64,000 bases of DNA from Chloroflexota bacterium (GTDB lineage Bacteria > Chloroflexota > UBA11872 > VXNJ01): contig VXNJ01000014.1 in assembly GCA_009840625.1 (NCBI GenBank), forward strand, positions 64,907-128,906. The letters run 5' to 3'. This document shows positions 53,497 to 61,514 of this stretch, piece after piece. Under the pieces are notes generated by a model. That model saw only the letters and a list, made by a program, of their open reading frames with translations. It was not told where the DNA came from and made no database searches. A program made the position numbers and the translations under genes. Within the stretch, counting starts at the first letter, position 1, and the number at the start of each line of letters is the position of its first letter.

Positions 53497-54672
53497 ATGT
53501 CCTTCCTGACCGCCAACAATCGCCCGCGCGGAGTCGCAAGAGTCCTTTTCTGCGCCGACGTGAGGCTGGGCGACGCACCGCTCTGGCTGCCCTCCAAACA
53601 GCGTCAATCCGCGTTGCTCGAGCGCCGTCTTGCGTTCGGGGCGGTAGTCAACGCAGCCACCCAGAGTCCGGCCGACGGCCTGGTGATCTGCGGCGGGTTA
53701 TTCAGCCGCTACGATCCTCAACCGGCCGAAATCGCGGCCGCCGCGGCCGGCCTGGAGACTTTGCGCAACGCCGGGATTTCCTGCTACGCGATCCACGCTC
53801 CGGACGAGATCCCCCCGGAAGATTCGCTTTCGGGACTGGAGCTGCTTTCCCGATTGGGATTGATCGAATGCGTCGAATCCAAAGTGGGGACTCGGGTATT
53901 TGACCTGCGGGGCCTGCGCGTGGCAATGACCGCGCTCGTCGCAGATCCCTCCCTGCGCGGGAATCCGCTGCGAAAGCTCAATTTCGCAATGGCCGGCGAT
54001 GTCCACGTATTGCTCGCGCGCGCCTCGGTCGAGCGGCTGGCTCCGGCGGGGGTGAACGGACCCATCATCGATTCGGATTCGATCAATGCCCTGACCGGGG
54101 TGAGCCTGCTGGTGGCCGGCGGAAGTCCGAGGCCGCAGCGCCTGAAGGCCAAGAAAACGACGGTGATCTCGCCCGGGGCCCCCCTGCGTCCGGCTCCGGA
54201 TGGCGGATTTGCCAACGTCACCTTTGGAAAAAACGGGGTCCTCGAGGTCCAATTCGAATCCGGCGTCGGCTTGCCGGCCGGCGAGGTTCTGGTGCCCGCG
54301 AGCCTCCTGGAGACGCAAGACGCCAATACCCAGATCCGGCGCATGCTGGACGAGGCTTCGGTCGGCTCCACCGAAGTGACGATGCGGGTATACGGTCGCA
54401 CCGCAGCGCCGGTCCTGCGCGAAGCGGGCCTGTCCGAATTGTGCGAATACGGACGCTCGCTTACCGCCCGCTTCAGTCTGGATGTCTCGGGCCTGCTGAC
54501 GGTGGAGGAACCTGAAGACTGCGGACGCGGGCCGCTGGCGGTCGTCGAACAGATCGAAGAGCTCTTGGAAGCAGATGATTCGACGTGGCGCAGCTCCGAG
54601 GAGCGGATTGCCGCACGCAGTGAAGTCGGGGCCTTGTTGCGCACCGCCCGGGGAATCGGCGGCATGGCGTGA
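53497..54672 (+). CDS. Mre11/SbcD/YhaO-like metallophosphoesterase-fold protein, metal site lost
   Basis: The 391 residues follow the layout of bacterial YhaO-type DNA repair exonucleases. But each metal motif is altered: DxH reads ADVRLGD, GDLFD reads GGLFSRYDP, GNHD reads HAPDEIP, and no GHxH motif is visible. It is therefore unlikely to be a nuclease. ATG at 53497 is chosen because the fold begins at ARVLFCAD; the frame is open to 53350. It overlaps the Rad50-like gene by 4 nt (GTGA), so the two surely act as a pair. Confidence 0.72.
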   Translation: MSFLTANNRPRGVARVLFCADVRLGDAPLWLPSKQRQSALLERRLAFGAVVNAATQSPADGLVICGGLFSRYDPQPAEIAAAAAGLETLRNAGISCYAIHAPDEIPPEDSLSGLELLSRLGLIECVESKVGTRVFDLRGLRVAMTALVADPSLRGNPLRKLNFAMAGDVHVLLARASVERLAPAGVNGPIIDSDSINALTGVSLLVAGGSPRPQRLKAKKTTVISPGAPLRPAPDGGFANVTFGKNGVLEVQFESGVGLPAGEVLVPASLLETQDANTQIRRMLDEASVGSTEVTMRVYGRTAAPVLREAGLSELCEYGRSLTARFSLDVSGLLTVEEPEDCGRGPLAVVEQIEELLEADDSTWRSSEERIAARSEVGALLRTARGIGGMA

Positions 54673-57149
54673 TCACAATCGCGCGATTGCGGATTCGCAA
54701 TTTGCGGGCCGTGACCGACTTCGATCTTCGTATTCCGATGCGGGGCCGCTTCCTGGTAGACGCTGCCGCCGGCATGGGCAAGACCAGCATTGTCCTGGGA
54801 CTGCGACTGGCGCTCACCGGAACGGTACCCGGATTGGCGATCGGCGACATCGTCCGTTCGGGGACCGATTCGGCCCGGGTCGAACTGGAACTTAGCGACG
54901 GACGCGACCGCCTGCGGCTGCGACGCACGTTTTCGCGGACCGAGCAGAGCGCGTCCGTCCTTTTCTCACGCGGACTGGGCGAGATTCGGGCCGACGACCC
55001 CGACCAGGTCGCGGCGTTGCTCGGCGAGTTCTTCGCGTACCCACCGGACCAAATTGGCGATTTCTTCCTCTGGAGCTGGCCCCACAACATCCAGCAAACG
55101 ACGCTCGCGGCCGATCGCGGTTATCTCCACCGGGCCGCCGCCAAGCTGACCGGAGACTCCGACCTGGAGCGGGCCATTGCCTCGGCCCGCGGCGCGGTAA
55201 AGCGCGGCCACGACTCCAAGCGCCACCGCGAACTAGTGGCCCGCCGACTCAGATTGCTGCGCGATTGGGCCGGCCAGGCGTTGGCGGTCATCGCGCCGGC
55301 GCTTGCATCGGCGCGCGAGGAAGCCGGATCGGTACGGGCTGAGCTGGCCCGCCTGCAACGGCAACTGACCGAAGTCGAAACTCTCGGCAAATTGGGGGGA
55401 CGCTCCGGCCAGATCTACGCCGCCGCCGGTCAGATCATTGAGCAGTCACATACCCTGGACCGCGCCTGCGCCCGCCTGCGATTGCTGCACGACATGGCGA
55501 CCGAGCCCGACGGCGGCGAATCGGAACTAATCAAATTGCGCGCGCGAGCCAATCGATTGCGCAGCGCCCGCGAGTCGCTGACCGAGGCGATTTCGCTGGA
55601 ATCCCGGGGCGCCGGTGAGGCAGTCGATCCCGGTTCGACCACCGGTGCGATGCTCTCCAGATTGGTCGATTTGCGCGACGGAAAAGCGGTTTCCGAACCG
55701 GCGCGGCGGGCCTATGCCCGCTGGTGCCGGTTGAGCGAGCAAATCAGCATCGCGGCGCCGGCTGGAATCGCGTCGCGGTTTGCGCTGGGCGGCGCCGGCG
55801 GCGAGGATCCGGTTCGCCTCAAGGCTGAACTGCGGATTCTCGAGCGCGAGATGGCGCGTCAAGGGATTGACGTCCCGGCCACGCTCGACCAGGCCAGGCA
55901 ACTGGCCGCCGGCGAGGCTGGGGAGGCGATAGCCGACCTCGAGGAAATGCTGCGCGCGCCAACTGCGGTTGAAGACCCCGGCACCGGCGGCGACCATGAC
56001 GATTTCGCCGAGCGAGCCGCGGCGCTGCGCGATCGGGCGACCACCATGCTCTTCGGGCTGGACCTGCCGCTGGACCTGCCGCAAATCGAACGCAGCCTGA
56101 CCGCCGCCGAGACCGAAGTCGCCCGCCTGGAACACATGGCAAATGACCCTCCAGCGCTGATAGCCCACACCCAGGAACTCGAATCCGAGATAGCCCGGAT
56201 CCGGGCGCTGCTCGAAAAAGGGCGCGAACAGCTGTTGCAGCTTGCGCCGGAAGAAGGGTTCGAGGACTTTGAGCTGGACTTGGACCGAGTGGCGGCGCTA
56301 CGCAAATCAGTCCTGGAAGACAGCGGCGGCCGCGACGCGGTCGAGGTCCCCTCCAACCCGGCGCTGGAGCGGCGTCTCTCGCACGCTCGGCAGCGGGCCG
56401 CCCGCCTTGACGAGAAGGTGATCGCGTTGGAGACCGACGCCAAGGAGGCCGCCGGCGTCCTGGACTTGGAACTGGAACCGGCGCTGATCGAGGCACGGGA
56501 CCGCAAGGCGGATGAATCTCGCAAGCGCCAGTTGGAAGCCGAGTTGGAAGGTGTGGAAGGCGAACTGGAGCGGCTCGACGATTCGTTGCAGATCATCACC
56601 GACGGCGACACCGGACCGCTGGTTGAGGCAGACATCGGACAAGCCGAACTAAATCTGACCCGGCTTCAACAGCGACAGCGGATTCGGGCCAAGCTGGCCG
56701 CGACTCTGCGCGGAATGGATTCGACGCTGGCCAATCGTGCTGCCAATCGGACCCTGCAGAACGCGCGCAACCTGCTGCCGGAACTGAGCGGCGGCCAGTT
56801 CTTTGACCTCCGCGTCGCCGCCGACGGCTCAATCGAACTTTGGGAAGAATCGACCCGCAGCTGGATCGGCGCGGCCCAATGCGGCAGCGCGGTTTACGAG
56901 CAGACGTCGCTGCTCCTATGGTTGGCGCGCGCATTGACCCACGGAGCGCCGGGGATGGTCGGCATACCCGGATTCTGCGTGTTGGATGACCCCGGCGCCC
57001 TCACAACCGAACGACTGCGACAGCTCCTGGCGGACTCGTTGGTGCGCAATCCGATGCTGGATTCGATCCCGCAGATCTTGGTTCTCAGTGAGCGGTCCGC
57101 CTTCGCCGAGGCCGGATTCAGCCGGCTGCATTCGCTTGGTCCGAATTAA
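54669..57149 (+). CDS. Rad50/SbcC/YhaN-like coiled-coil ATPase with degenerate motifs
   Basis: An 826-residue SMC-type ATPase: N-terminal head lobe (IARLRIRNLRAVTDFDLRIP), long coiled coils (about residues 180-690) and C-terminal head lobe. Walker A reads AAAGMGKTS, keeping GKT but losing the first Gly. Walker B ends VLDDPGA (Asp for Glu). The signature LSGG before the last helix is replaced by AQCGSAVYEQ, though an LSGGQ lies earlier at LLPELSGGQFF. There is no CxxC zinc hook. GTG start overlaps the Mre11-like gene. ATP binding may persist, but hydrolysis is doubtful. Confidence 0.75.
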   Translation: MITIARLRIRNLRAVTDFDLRIPMRGRFLVDAAAGMGKTSIVLGLRLALTGTVPGLAIGDIVRSGTDSARVELELSDGRDRLRLRRTFSRTEQSASVLFSRGLGEIRADDPDQVAALLGEFFAYPPDQIGDFFLWSWPHNIQQTTLAADRGYLHRAAAKLTGDSDLERAIASARGAVKRGHDSKRHRELVARRLRLLRDWAGQALAVIAPALASAREEAGSVRAELARLQRQLTEVETLGKLGGRSGQIYAAAGQIIEQSHTLDRACARLRLLHDMATEPDGGESELIKLRARANRLRSARESLTEAISLESRGAGEAVDPGSTTGAMLSRLVDLRDGKAVSEPARRAYARWCRLSEQISIAAPAGIASRFALGGAGGEDPVRLKAELRILEREMARQGIDVPATLDQARQLAAGEAGEAIADLEEMLRAPTAVEDPGTGGDHDDFAERAAALRDRATTMLFGLDLPLDLPQIERSLTAAETEVARLEHMANDPPALIAHTQELESEIARIRALLEKGREQLLQLAPEEGFEDFELDLDRVAALRKSVLEDSGGRDAVEVPSNPALERRLSHARQRAARLDEKVIALETDAKEAAGVLDLELEPALIEARDRKADESRKRQLEAELEGVEGELERLDDSLQIITDGDTGPLVEADIGQAELNLTRLQQRQRIRAKLAATLRGMDSTLANRAANRTLQNARNLLPELSGGQFFDLRVAADGSIELWEESTRSWIGAAQCGSAVYEQTSLLLWLARALTHGAPGMVGIPGFCVLDDPGALTTERLRQLLADSLVRNPMLDSIPQILVLSERSAFAEAGFSRLHSLGPN

Positions 57150-57204
57150 CCCGGCAACGCCCCGTCACCTGCGGGGAGCCGTCGTCCGCGTTCGGAGTTG
57201 AACA

Positions 57205-57645
57205 GTGCAGGCGACTGAACTGCAGGCGCTGGCGCGTCAACCGCGGCGGTTTGCCGGAACGCGACTGCCAGGGCCGCCGATCCGCCGGTTCGCGCGGGCG
57301 ATTCCCTGTGCGGTCGCAATCGGTGCGGCTGCATTCGTCGCGGTCGCAATCGTTCTGCTCCTGATCGCCGATCCCGAGCTGCCGGTGACCCAGCTCGCGT
57401 TTTACGCGGCATCTTTGGTCGCCGGATTTTTGGCGGGACTCGCCGCCGCCTGCCGATGGGCAAATCGACGCGGCGCAGTTGGCCCTCCCTGGCGAGAAGG
57501 GATATTTGCCGGAATGGCCGTGGCCGGGGCGACCGGGCTGGCGTTCGCCGGGCTGCGATTGGGCCTGGGCGTCTTTTGGCCGCTGCCGCCGTCCCTGTTG
57601 CTGGCGGGACTGGCGGTTGCCGGTTGGCGCAATCGACGCACCTAA
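57205..57645 (+). CDS. Small multi-pass membrane protein of unknown function
   Basis: A 146-residue protein with four predicted hydrophobic helices (about residues 31-55, 64-86, 98-118, 122-140) separated by short Arg/Pro-rich loops. Not recognised. GTG start, 55 bp after the Rad50-like gene on the same strand, so it may belong to the same transcript. The N-terminal 30 residues are basic and lie inside by the positive-inside rule. Confidence 0.65.
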   Translation: MQATELQALARQPRRFAGTRLPGPPIRRFARAIPCAVAIGAAAFVAVAIVLLLIADPELPVTQLAFYAASLVAGFLAGLAAACRWANRRGAVGPPWREGIFAGMAVAGATGLAFAGLRLGLGVFWPLPPSLLLAGLAVAGWRNRRT

Positions 57646-57708
57646 ATCGGCACGGCCGAGCGGCCGCGTTTGCGAACATCAATAAGCTTTATTCGCACTG
57701 TTAAAAGC

Positions 57709-58896
57709 ATGCCCATGCAGAACGCGCAATTGATCAACGGACATCGCCTTGCCACCGCCATGGGCAGGCTGGGAACCGAGTCCGCATTCGAGGTGCTCGC
57801 GCGGGCCAAGGCCTTGGAAGCCACCGGCCGGGAAGTAATCCACCTGCAGATCGGCGAGCCCGATTTCGATACCCCCGACAACATCGTTGAGGCCGGGATC
57901 AAGGCGCTGCGTGACGGGTACACCCATTACGGACCGGCGCACGGATTGCCGGAGCTGCGCGAGGCCATCGCCGCCAATTCGCTGGAACGTCGCGGAATCG
58001 AGCATGCCCCCGATCAAGTTCTGGTCACCCCCGGGGCCAAACCGGTGATGTTCTACGTGATCCTGGCTCTTTGCCAGCCGGGCGACGAGGTCATTTACCC
58101 GAACCCCGGATTTCCGATATACGAATCGATGATCAAGTTCGTGGGCGCGCGCCCGGTTCCCATGCCGCTGCTGGCCAAGAACAACTTCCGGGTCGACGTA
58201 GATCGATTCACGGCCGACCTTACGGATCGAACCCGGCTGGTGATCCTGAATTCGCCCGGCAACCCGACCGGGGGCGCTTTCACCGGTGAGGACATGGCCG
58301 CGATGGCCGATCTGCTGGCCGACCGCGACGTGATCATCCTGGCAGATGAGATCTACAAGGACATCATCTACGACCAGCGATTCCATTCGATAACCCAATT
58401 CGGCGACCTGGCCCGCAAGACCGTCATATTGGATGGTTTTTCAAAGTCCTACGCCATGACCGGTTGGCGATTGGGGTACGCGCTCGGTCCCCGGGACCTG
58501 ATTGATGCGATGGCCCAGTTGCAGGTGAACGCGGTGAGCTGCACCGCCGGGTTCGTCCAGATGGCCGGCGTCGAAGCGCTCAACGGGCCGCAGGACTCGG
58601 TGCATGCGATGGTTGAAGAATTCCGCGCTCGGCGCGACATCGTGGTAGAGCTGCTCAACGGAATCGAAGGGGTTCACTGCCCACGTCCGGAGGGCGCTTT
58701 CTACGCTTTTCCGGAATTCGGTCCGGATGCCGGCGAACTGGCGGACCGGCTGCTCAACGAGGCCGGCGTGGCGGTTCTGGGCGGGTCGGCATTCGGCGAA
58801 TTCGGCTCCACCGGAATGCGCGTCTCCTTTGCAAATTCCCGCGAAAACCTGCGCGCCGCCCTGGCGAAAGTCAAAGAATTGGTCGAATCCGGCTGA
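57709..58896 (+). CDS. Class I/II PLP-dependent aminotransferase
   Basis: A 395-residue aspartate/aromatic-type transaminase. PLP lysine in LDGFSKSYAMTGWRLGY, the Asn in NSPGNPTGG, Asp and Tyr in LADEIYKDIIYD. The N-terminal VIHLQIGEPDFDTP is typical. ATG at 57709 is chosen although the frame is open to 57670. The amino donor and acceptor cannot be told. Confidence 0.9.
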   Translation: MPMQNAQLINGHRLATAMGRLGTESAFEVLARAKALEATGREVIHLQIGEPDFDTPDNIVEAGIKALRDGYTHYGPAHGLPELREAIAANSLERRGIEHAPDQVLVTPGAKPVMFYVILALCQPGDEVIYPNPGFPIYESMIKFVGARPVPMPLLAKNNFRVDVDRFTADLTDRTRLVILNSPGNPTGGAFTGEDMAAMADLLADRDVIILADEIYKDIIYDQRFHSITQFGDLARKTVILDGFSKSYAMTGWRLGYALGPRDLIDAMAQLQVNAVSCTAGFVQMAGVEALNGPQDSVHAMVEEFRARRDIVVELLNGIEGVHCPRPEGAFYAFPEFGPDAGELADRLLNEAGVAVLGGSAFGEFGSTGMRVSFANSRENLRAALAKVKELVESG

Positions 58897-59032
58897 AATG
58901 AATCCCGGCGTGTTCGGAAGGAATTCGAACCGCCGGTCGAGCGGCGGGAACGCTGACCAGACGGCTTGCCTCCCGAACGCAATGATCAAGCCGCGCGGGT
59001 AGTCCCCTCTCCAACTAAAATCCCGCTGGCCG

Positions 59033-59109
59033 GGGCCACTAGCTCAGTCGGTTAGAGCGCGCCTCTGATAAGGGCGAGGTCATTGGTTCGATTCCAATGT
59101 GGCCCACCA
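59033..59109 (+). tRNA. tRNA-Ile (anticodon GAT)
   Basis: A 77-nt cloverleaf including an encoded CCA. The acceptor GGGCCAC pairs with GTGGCCC, the anticodon loop is CTGATAA, and the T arm is ATTGG-TTCGATT-CCAAT. It is not in a rRNA operon. The DNA downstream is a non-housekeeping stretch with a toxin-antitoxin remnant. Confidence 0.96.
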
Positions 59110-59301
59110 ACGCGTACGGCAGACAGCAACGTCTTCGAACTGTGGCTGGGCGGCAAGTGTGCCGCGGACATAGTCCACCGCGAGAACCCACACGCATTCC
59201 CTGGGGACCCCATCTCAACGGGCTGCCGCGACCCTGCGGTTGCCTGCAATCTGGAGTCACCGGGTAACGCCCGCCGACCAGCCTGGCCCGATCAAATCCA
59301 G

Positions 59302-59710
59302 TCAAGGCAGCGCCGGATTCAAATCGAATGCTGGAATGCCGATGGCGCCGGCAGCGTCGAGCAATCGCAGATCGTAGCTTGCCAGCGAAATCCGCTGGCC
59401 GCGCCCAGAGAGGTAATCGCACGTCGCAAGGTGAAATGCGTCCACCGTCCTCACTGCCGTTGCCCCGGGGTATGGCTCCAGCGCGCGGGCCAGTACCCGG
59501 TCGTTCAGGCTGACGAACGCGATTCTCTCGATCAGAGCCGCGCCGATTCCCCGCAACGCTCGACAAATCCGCGCCGGTTCAGCGTGATCCAGACCTCGTG
59601 CTCCAACAGCCGGCTGGAGAACAGACGATTGCGCCAGAGAGAGAGTCGCTGGGGCGCAGATCTTCAGCGAGGAGGTAGGCCAGTGCGACGGACGAATCCA
59701 AATAGATCAA
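59302..59710 (-). pseudogene. PIN-domain toxin (VapC-like), broken by two frameshifts
   Basis: Reading leftward from TTG 59710 (overlapping the antitoxin stop), the product begins LIYLDSSVALAYLLAED, a PIN-domain N-terminus with its first acidic residue. It runs into a stop in its first frame after a (CT)5 tract near 59636-59645. The next frame continues the family (RNRLFSSRLLEHEVWITLNRRG), then a second shift near 59540 leads into ALIERIAFVSL..VRTVDAFHLATCDYLSG and SYDLRLLDAA, the C-terminal half with the other acidic residues. All three pieces are colinear. The toxin is thus either a recent pseudogene or carries sequence errors. Confidence 0.75.
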
Positions 59711-60000
59711 CGGTTGCCGCGCGTCTCATCCAATTCGGCCATGACCTCGTCAAATTTCATAACAGCCGCAGGCCTTGGCGGTGCCGTAGTTGCGGGCAGC
59801 AGCGGAGGAGTGATATCGCCGGCCCGCACAGCTTCGGCCAGGAGCGCGTCCGCCAGCATTGGGCTGCGCGTTTTCAGCGGCGGACCAAGTTCGGCAACTA
59901 TGCGATCCCGGTCAGTGACCAGCACCGTTTCGCCGCTGGCGGCGAGCCGAACATATTCGCTTAGGCGACTGTTGAGTGTTTTTATCCCTACCGACCTCAT
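59707..60000 (-). CDS. Phd/YefM-type antitoxin
   Basis: A 97-residue DNA-binding antitoxin. MRSVGIKTLNSRLSEYVRLAASGETVLVTDRDRIVAEL is the classic Phd/YefM fold, with a C-terminal tail that would neutralise the PIN toxin. Open and intact from ATG 60000. Its stop overlaps the toxin TTG (TTGA). Confidence 0.85.
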   Translation of the reverse strand: MRSVGIKTLNSRLSEYVRLAASGETVLVTDRDRIVAELGPPLKTRSPMLADALLAEAVRAGDITPPLLPATTAPPRPAAVMKFDEVMAELDETRGNR

Positions 60001-60525
60001 GTCCGCATGGTAGCGACCGGTAGCTAATTGCGCCTTTTTCGATCCAGATTGTTGAACGCGGCGGGCTTTTCGAATCGCTCGCCGGGCATTTGCGAAACTG
60101 CGAGCTTCCGGCCGATCGATAACCAAAAAGCCCGGCAAAGCGAAGCCGATGAACTGATTGCCGCGAACGGCCGTTCCGGGCTATTGGGCCCAGGCAGATC
60201 ACCTGACTTGGCGTTATCCGAGAGCACACAAAACGGGCCCAGGGTAATTGAATGGAGCGCGAACTCGACAGATCGCACTCGAGGAACGGGTTCCAATATT
60301 CCCGTTCCCCTTCACGAGAACAGTTTTTTGATGCGCCCGCTGGAACCGGTGAAGGGGAACGGTTTAGGGGCGGTTGGCCGAAGCAAGCAGTACGCTGCCC
60401 GACGAGTCAGGCCCCCATTTCTTCAGAGCGAGCAACCCCACACGGCATGGACCCGCCTCTCAGCAGCTGGAATCTTCATCTTCCGTTGTTCGAACTCAGG
60501 GCAGCTGCTAGGCCTTAGCCAACGC
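60001..60525. other. Intergenic stretch with no supported gene
   Basis: About 525 bp between the antitoxin and the next membrane protein. Reading frames here lack family-like composition. The only structure seen is the pair of competing inverted repeats at 60283-60362. Confidence 0.5.
60283..60362. repeat. Overlapping inverted repeats with mutually exclusive pairing
   Basis: 60283-60290 (GGAACGGG) pairs with 60301-60308 (CCCGTTCC). 60302-60315 (CCGTTCCCCTTCAC) pairs perfectly, over 14 bp, with 60349-60362. The middle arm can join only one partner at a time. A TTTTTT run lies between the second pair at 60323-60329. This could be an attenuator-like RNA or a remnant of a mobile element. Confidence 0.5.
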
Positions 60526-61206
60526 TCATTGCCACAGGTCGGGATCGGGTCGGTTCATCAGTCCGATGCCCAAATAGCCGAACCAGATTACCAACAGCAC
60601 GTAGCAGCCCCGGGCCATGGTGATGAAGGTGTCGCGGCTGTCGTTGTCGAGGATTGCCAGCGCGTAGAAAACCAAGATTGCCAGGCTGACCAGGGCGGCC
60701 AGAAGGGCGACGATCCGGTTGAAGTCGTCGCGCGTGGAAAGACCCAGCGCAAACAAAATTCCGCCGAATCCGAGCGTGATCCCTCCGGCATAGATGAGGC
60801 CGACGCCGGCGTTGTAGACGGGAACGCTTGCCGTGACCTGTTCACTGGTTTGAGCATCGGCCAAGACGAAGTCCATGCCGCCGGAAAACATCCAGCCTAT
60901 GAGCCCGGCAAACATCATGAAGAAACCCATCTGGACCAGCGCTTTGCCGTTTCCCTGCAGGGTTACGTTTCGCATCAGCGCATAAAGGCCCGAGATGATC
61001 AATGCCAGCCCGAGAAGGATCGCGATGTTGGTCACATTGGTCAGTTCGGGATTGTCACCCTTCGCGGTTATCGAGCCGATCGCGTCCGTAACCTTGGCGT
61101 TGTCGATGAATAGCCCGCCCGGCTCAATGAGAAAGAAGATGAATGCGACGACCGGGCCGAATATGAGGGAAAGACCGGCTAGCCGGTTGACGGAAATTGT
61201 GCCCAC
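60526..61206 (-). CDS. Hypothetical six-helix membrane protein
   Basis: A 226-residue protein, not recognised, with six hydrophobic helices of about 20-25 residues and short polar loops. GTG at 61206 is preferred over the upstream ATG because an ideal AAGGAGG lies 7 nt before it. The loops contain Asp, Asn and Gly but no catalytic motif. Possibly a DUF4386-like integral membrane protein. Confidence 0.72.
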   Translation of the reverse strand: MGTISVNRLAGLSLIFGPVVAFIFFLIEPGGLFIDNAKVTDAIGSITAKGDNPELTNVTNIAILLGLALIISGLYALMRNVTLQGNGKALVQMGFFMMFAGLIGWMFSGGMDFVLADAQTSEQVTASVPVYNAGVGLIYAGGITLGFGGILFALGLSTRDDFNRIVALLAALVSLAILVFYALAILDNDSRDTFITMARGCYVLLVIWFGYLGIGLMNRPDPDLWQ

Positions 61207-61514
61207 GTTTGCACCTCCTTCATGCAATGCCGCCAGGAGGGCCTGTTGGGCCGCACCCTCCTTGCTACATCCTGACGACAGACATGGAGTATTGCAATAG
61301 GTAGGTGACCAGCCCCGCTAGTTGCGGGGCCTTCGGCGTACACGATCTCGTCCGGTTCCACCTTCGAAGATTTGCCGCCGCCGCCGCGGCGATCGCCCGG
61401 GCGCGACTCCGGCGTCCAACGCAGGCCGCTTCGTTCAACTTTTGCGGGCGCCTGCCGCTCCGGCCGGTTAGCTTAAGGCGAGTCCATTCGCCCGTCAATT
61501 GCTTCTCCTCGCCC
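61207..61514. other. Intergenic region with one GC-rich hairpin
   Basis: About 308 bp divergent between the membrane protein and the MFS gene. The hairpin GCCCCGC-TAGTT-GCGGGGC (61312-61330) lies in the leader of the membrane protein gene. No T-run follows it. The rest shows nothing recognisable; the MFS frame is open back to 61305, but without a signal. Confidence 0.45.

Noticed and set aside
59110-59301. Possible attachment-site repeat or integrase remnant after tRNA-Ile
   Set aside because: No direct repeat of the tRNA 3' end and no integrase-like frame were found in the downstream 1.4 kb.
60028-61113. Long plus-strand open frame over the membrane protein gene
   Set aside because: It runs opposite to a well-supported gene with an ideal ribosome site, and its product has no hydrophobic or family pattern.
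61312-61330. GC hairpin as a terminator
   Set aside because: No T-run follows on either strand, so termination is not supported.
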